A program made the translations under genes and the position numbers. From NCBI RefSeq assembly GCF_902705875.1, contig NZ_CACSIK010000001.1, forward strand, positions 2,785,166 to 2,849,165: DNA of 64,000 nt, given 5' to 3'. Positions 62,876-64,000 of the stretch are shown piece after piece (position 1 is the stretch's first letter; each line of letters begins with the position of its first letter). The stretch comes from Zhongshania aliphaticivorans. GTDB lineage: Bacteria > Pseudomonadota > Gammaproteobacteria > Pseudomonadales > Spongiibacteraceae. The notes beneath the pieces were generated by a model, which was not told the DNA's origin, made no database searches, and saw nothing but the letters and a program-made list of their open reading frames with translations.

Positions 62876-64000
62876 ATGGCAAAACTTTCAGTGATGGATT
62901 TAGCGTTTTTCCTGACCGAAACAGACGCGAGCCCCAAGCATGTGGGCGGCCTGCTCATGTTTCGAAAACCTGCCAAACCGGTAGTCAATTACGTCGAAAA
63001 ACTTGTTGAAGAATACGCGGGAAACATCGATGAAATTAAAGCGCCCTTTAATCAAATCATTCAATTCTCTACCTTTAGCGCCCCCTCTTGGAAATGTGAT
63101 GTGAATTTCAACATCAACAATCATATTTTTTATCACACCATAGACGGCGATGACTTCCGCGAAAGCCTTTATGAACTCATCGGCACATTACACAGTGTCC
63201 GCATGAATCGAGAGCGCCCAATGTGGGAGATGCATGTAATTCAAGGCATTGATGACCAACGTTTTGCGATATATACCAAACTACACCACGCTTATGCGGA
63301 CGGTGTAACAATGTCATCTTGGCTGGTGAACAGCCTGAGCAAATCGGCCCGCACCAAATCGGTTACACCGATATGGTCAGTCTTGCCGCAAAAACGTTTG
63401 CAAAACACCGCTGACAGCATCTCCATTATGAAAGTAATGAGCCAGCTGGGCGGACGTTATGGTGATTACCTAAAGGCATTTACAGGCCTTACAAAGCTCA
63501 GTGCTCAGCTAGCACTGGAGACCCTAAACTTAACAAAAAATGCTGTTGCCGTCCCATTCAAAGCAAATAGCTCAACACCGTTAACAGGGCAAGTTAGTGC
63601 CGGACGCCAGATAGCAACCGCAGCAGTAGACATGCAGCGTGTCCACCGTCTACGCAAACTTACTCGATCTACCCTTAACCATATTGCCTTAACTTGTATA
63701 GACGGTGCCCTACATCGTTACCTCCAGGATTGCGGAGCAGAAATCGATGAACCCATCACTATCCAAATGCCGGTCAATTTACGAAAGAGCGGAGACGATA
63801 GTTTTGGCAATAAAATAGGCATAGTTTTGGTCGAACTCGCCAATAAAACTACCGACCCCTATGAACGGCTGAGAGAAATTGGTTTTACCCTCAGAAATGT
63901 TCGCTATCAAATTGATGGTGTACCACCCGCCTCGGTTATGGCGTATACCGTTCTCCTTGGTGGCGTATCACTAATCGGCGAAGCAATGAAACTGGGCGAT
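62876..64000 (+). CDS. Wax ester synthase/diacylglycerol acyltransferase (WS/DGAT), 5' part
   Basis: 375 codons are present before the window ends; full enzymes are about 450-480 residues. The N-terminal MDLAFFLTETDASPKHVGGLLMF is the usual start. The active-site motif is KLHHAYADGV with HHxxxDG (His137, His138, Asp142). PITIQMPVNLRKSGDDSFGNKIG and ASVMAYTVLLGG follow, typical of the family's second half. It joins a fatty alcohol or diacylglycerol to acyl-CoA, making wax esters or triacylglycerol for storage. The missing C-terminus is beyond the edge. Confidence 0.9.
   Translation, partial: MAKLSVMDLAFFLTETDASPKHVGGLLMFRKPAKPVVNYVEKLVEEYAGNIDEIKAPFNQIIQFSTFSAPSWKCDVNFNINNHIFYHTIDGDDFRESLYELIGTLHSVRMNRERPMWEMHVIQGIDDQRFAIYTKLHHAYADGVTMSSWLVNSLSKSARTKSVTPIWSVLPQKRLQNTADSISIMKVMSQLGGRYGDYLKAFTGLTKLSAQLALETLNLTKNAVAVPFKANSSTPLTGQVSAGRQIATAAVDMQRVHRLRKLTRSTLNHIALTCIDGALHRYLQDCGAEIDEPITIQMPVNLRKSGDDSFGNKIGIVLVELANKTTDPYERLREIGFTLRNVRYQIDGVPPASVMAYTVLLGGVSLIGEAMKLGD

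Noticed and set aside
1..64000. CRISPR arrays, rRNA genes, intact insertion sequences
   Set aside because: None seen: no regularly spaced 25-40 bp repeats, no 16S/23S-like segments, no transposase frames.

Overview
The window looks like a chromosomal segment of a marine gammaproteobacterium of the Cellvibrionales/Spongiibacteraceae type (inference). The basis is moderate GC, the Pseudomonas-like block aspS-yebC-ruvCAB-ybgC-tolQRAB-pal-cpoB-queE-queC-tRNA-Lys, and heavy investment in acyl-CoA, branched-chain and sterol-type catabolism.

Layout, left to right. (1) 1-367: the start of a leftward gene for a TIR-like (Cap12/Pycsar-type) protein with a TTG start, cut by the window edge, followed by a gene-poor stretch. 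(2) 9457-895, leftward: an eight-gene acyl-CoA catabolic operon with a DUF35 OB-fold protein, two thiolase-fold proteins without the usual nucleophilic Cys, an acyl-CoA synthetase, an EchA19-like hydratase, an alpha-methylacyl-CoA racemase, a nitroreductase and an isomerase-like crotonase. This combination suggests degradation of a sterol or isoprenoid side chain. (3) 9676-14724: a YbaN-like membrane protein, a large unknown lipoprotein, then a TetR-P450 pair behind a 44-bp palindrome. (4) 14887-21120: leucine degradation operon liuR-liuA-liuB-liuD-liuE without liuC. (5) 21227-27722: AlkA-type glycosylase, sulfotransferase/DUF1214 pair, TrmH, hotdog thioesterase, acyl-CoA dehydrogenase and parvulin. 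(6) 27929-28059: a candidate Fur-repressed small RNA, next to a VWA lipoprotein gene. (7) 29970-34315: two-subunit pyruvate carboxylase with a divergent LysR gene. (8) 34420-38327: methyltransferase, a bacterial CULT (cereblon-like) protein, RluA and two transglutaminases.

(9) 38460-43236: accessory DNA beside tRNA-Lys, with SOS-controlled umuDC, an orphan Phd/YefM-like gene, an unknown gene translationally coupled to a tyrosine integrase, an excisionase-like gene, a divergent XRE regulator and four tandem 11-bp repeats. The same queC/tRNA-Lys junction is an island site in Pseudomonas aeruginosa. (10) 43237-58939: housekeeping genes for queuosine, Tol-Pal, Holliday junction resolution, aspS, proS and a lytic transglycosylase. 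(11) 58955-60909: an EF-hand protein and an ECF sigma/anti-sigma/metal-sensor-like operon. (12) 61041-64000: Nudix hydrolase, a short telomere-like octamer repeat, a membrane thioredoxin-fold protein and the 5' part of a wax ester synthase/DGAT gene running off the edge.

The catabolic genes feed acetyl-CoA, propionyl-CoA and acetoacetate into central metabolism, and pyruvate carboxylase could replenish oxaloacetate. The wax synthase could store surplus acyl-CoA. No rRNA genes, CRISPR arrays or intact insertion sequences were seen. All family calls come from reading motifs by eye; no database search was run.
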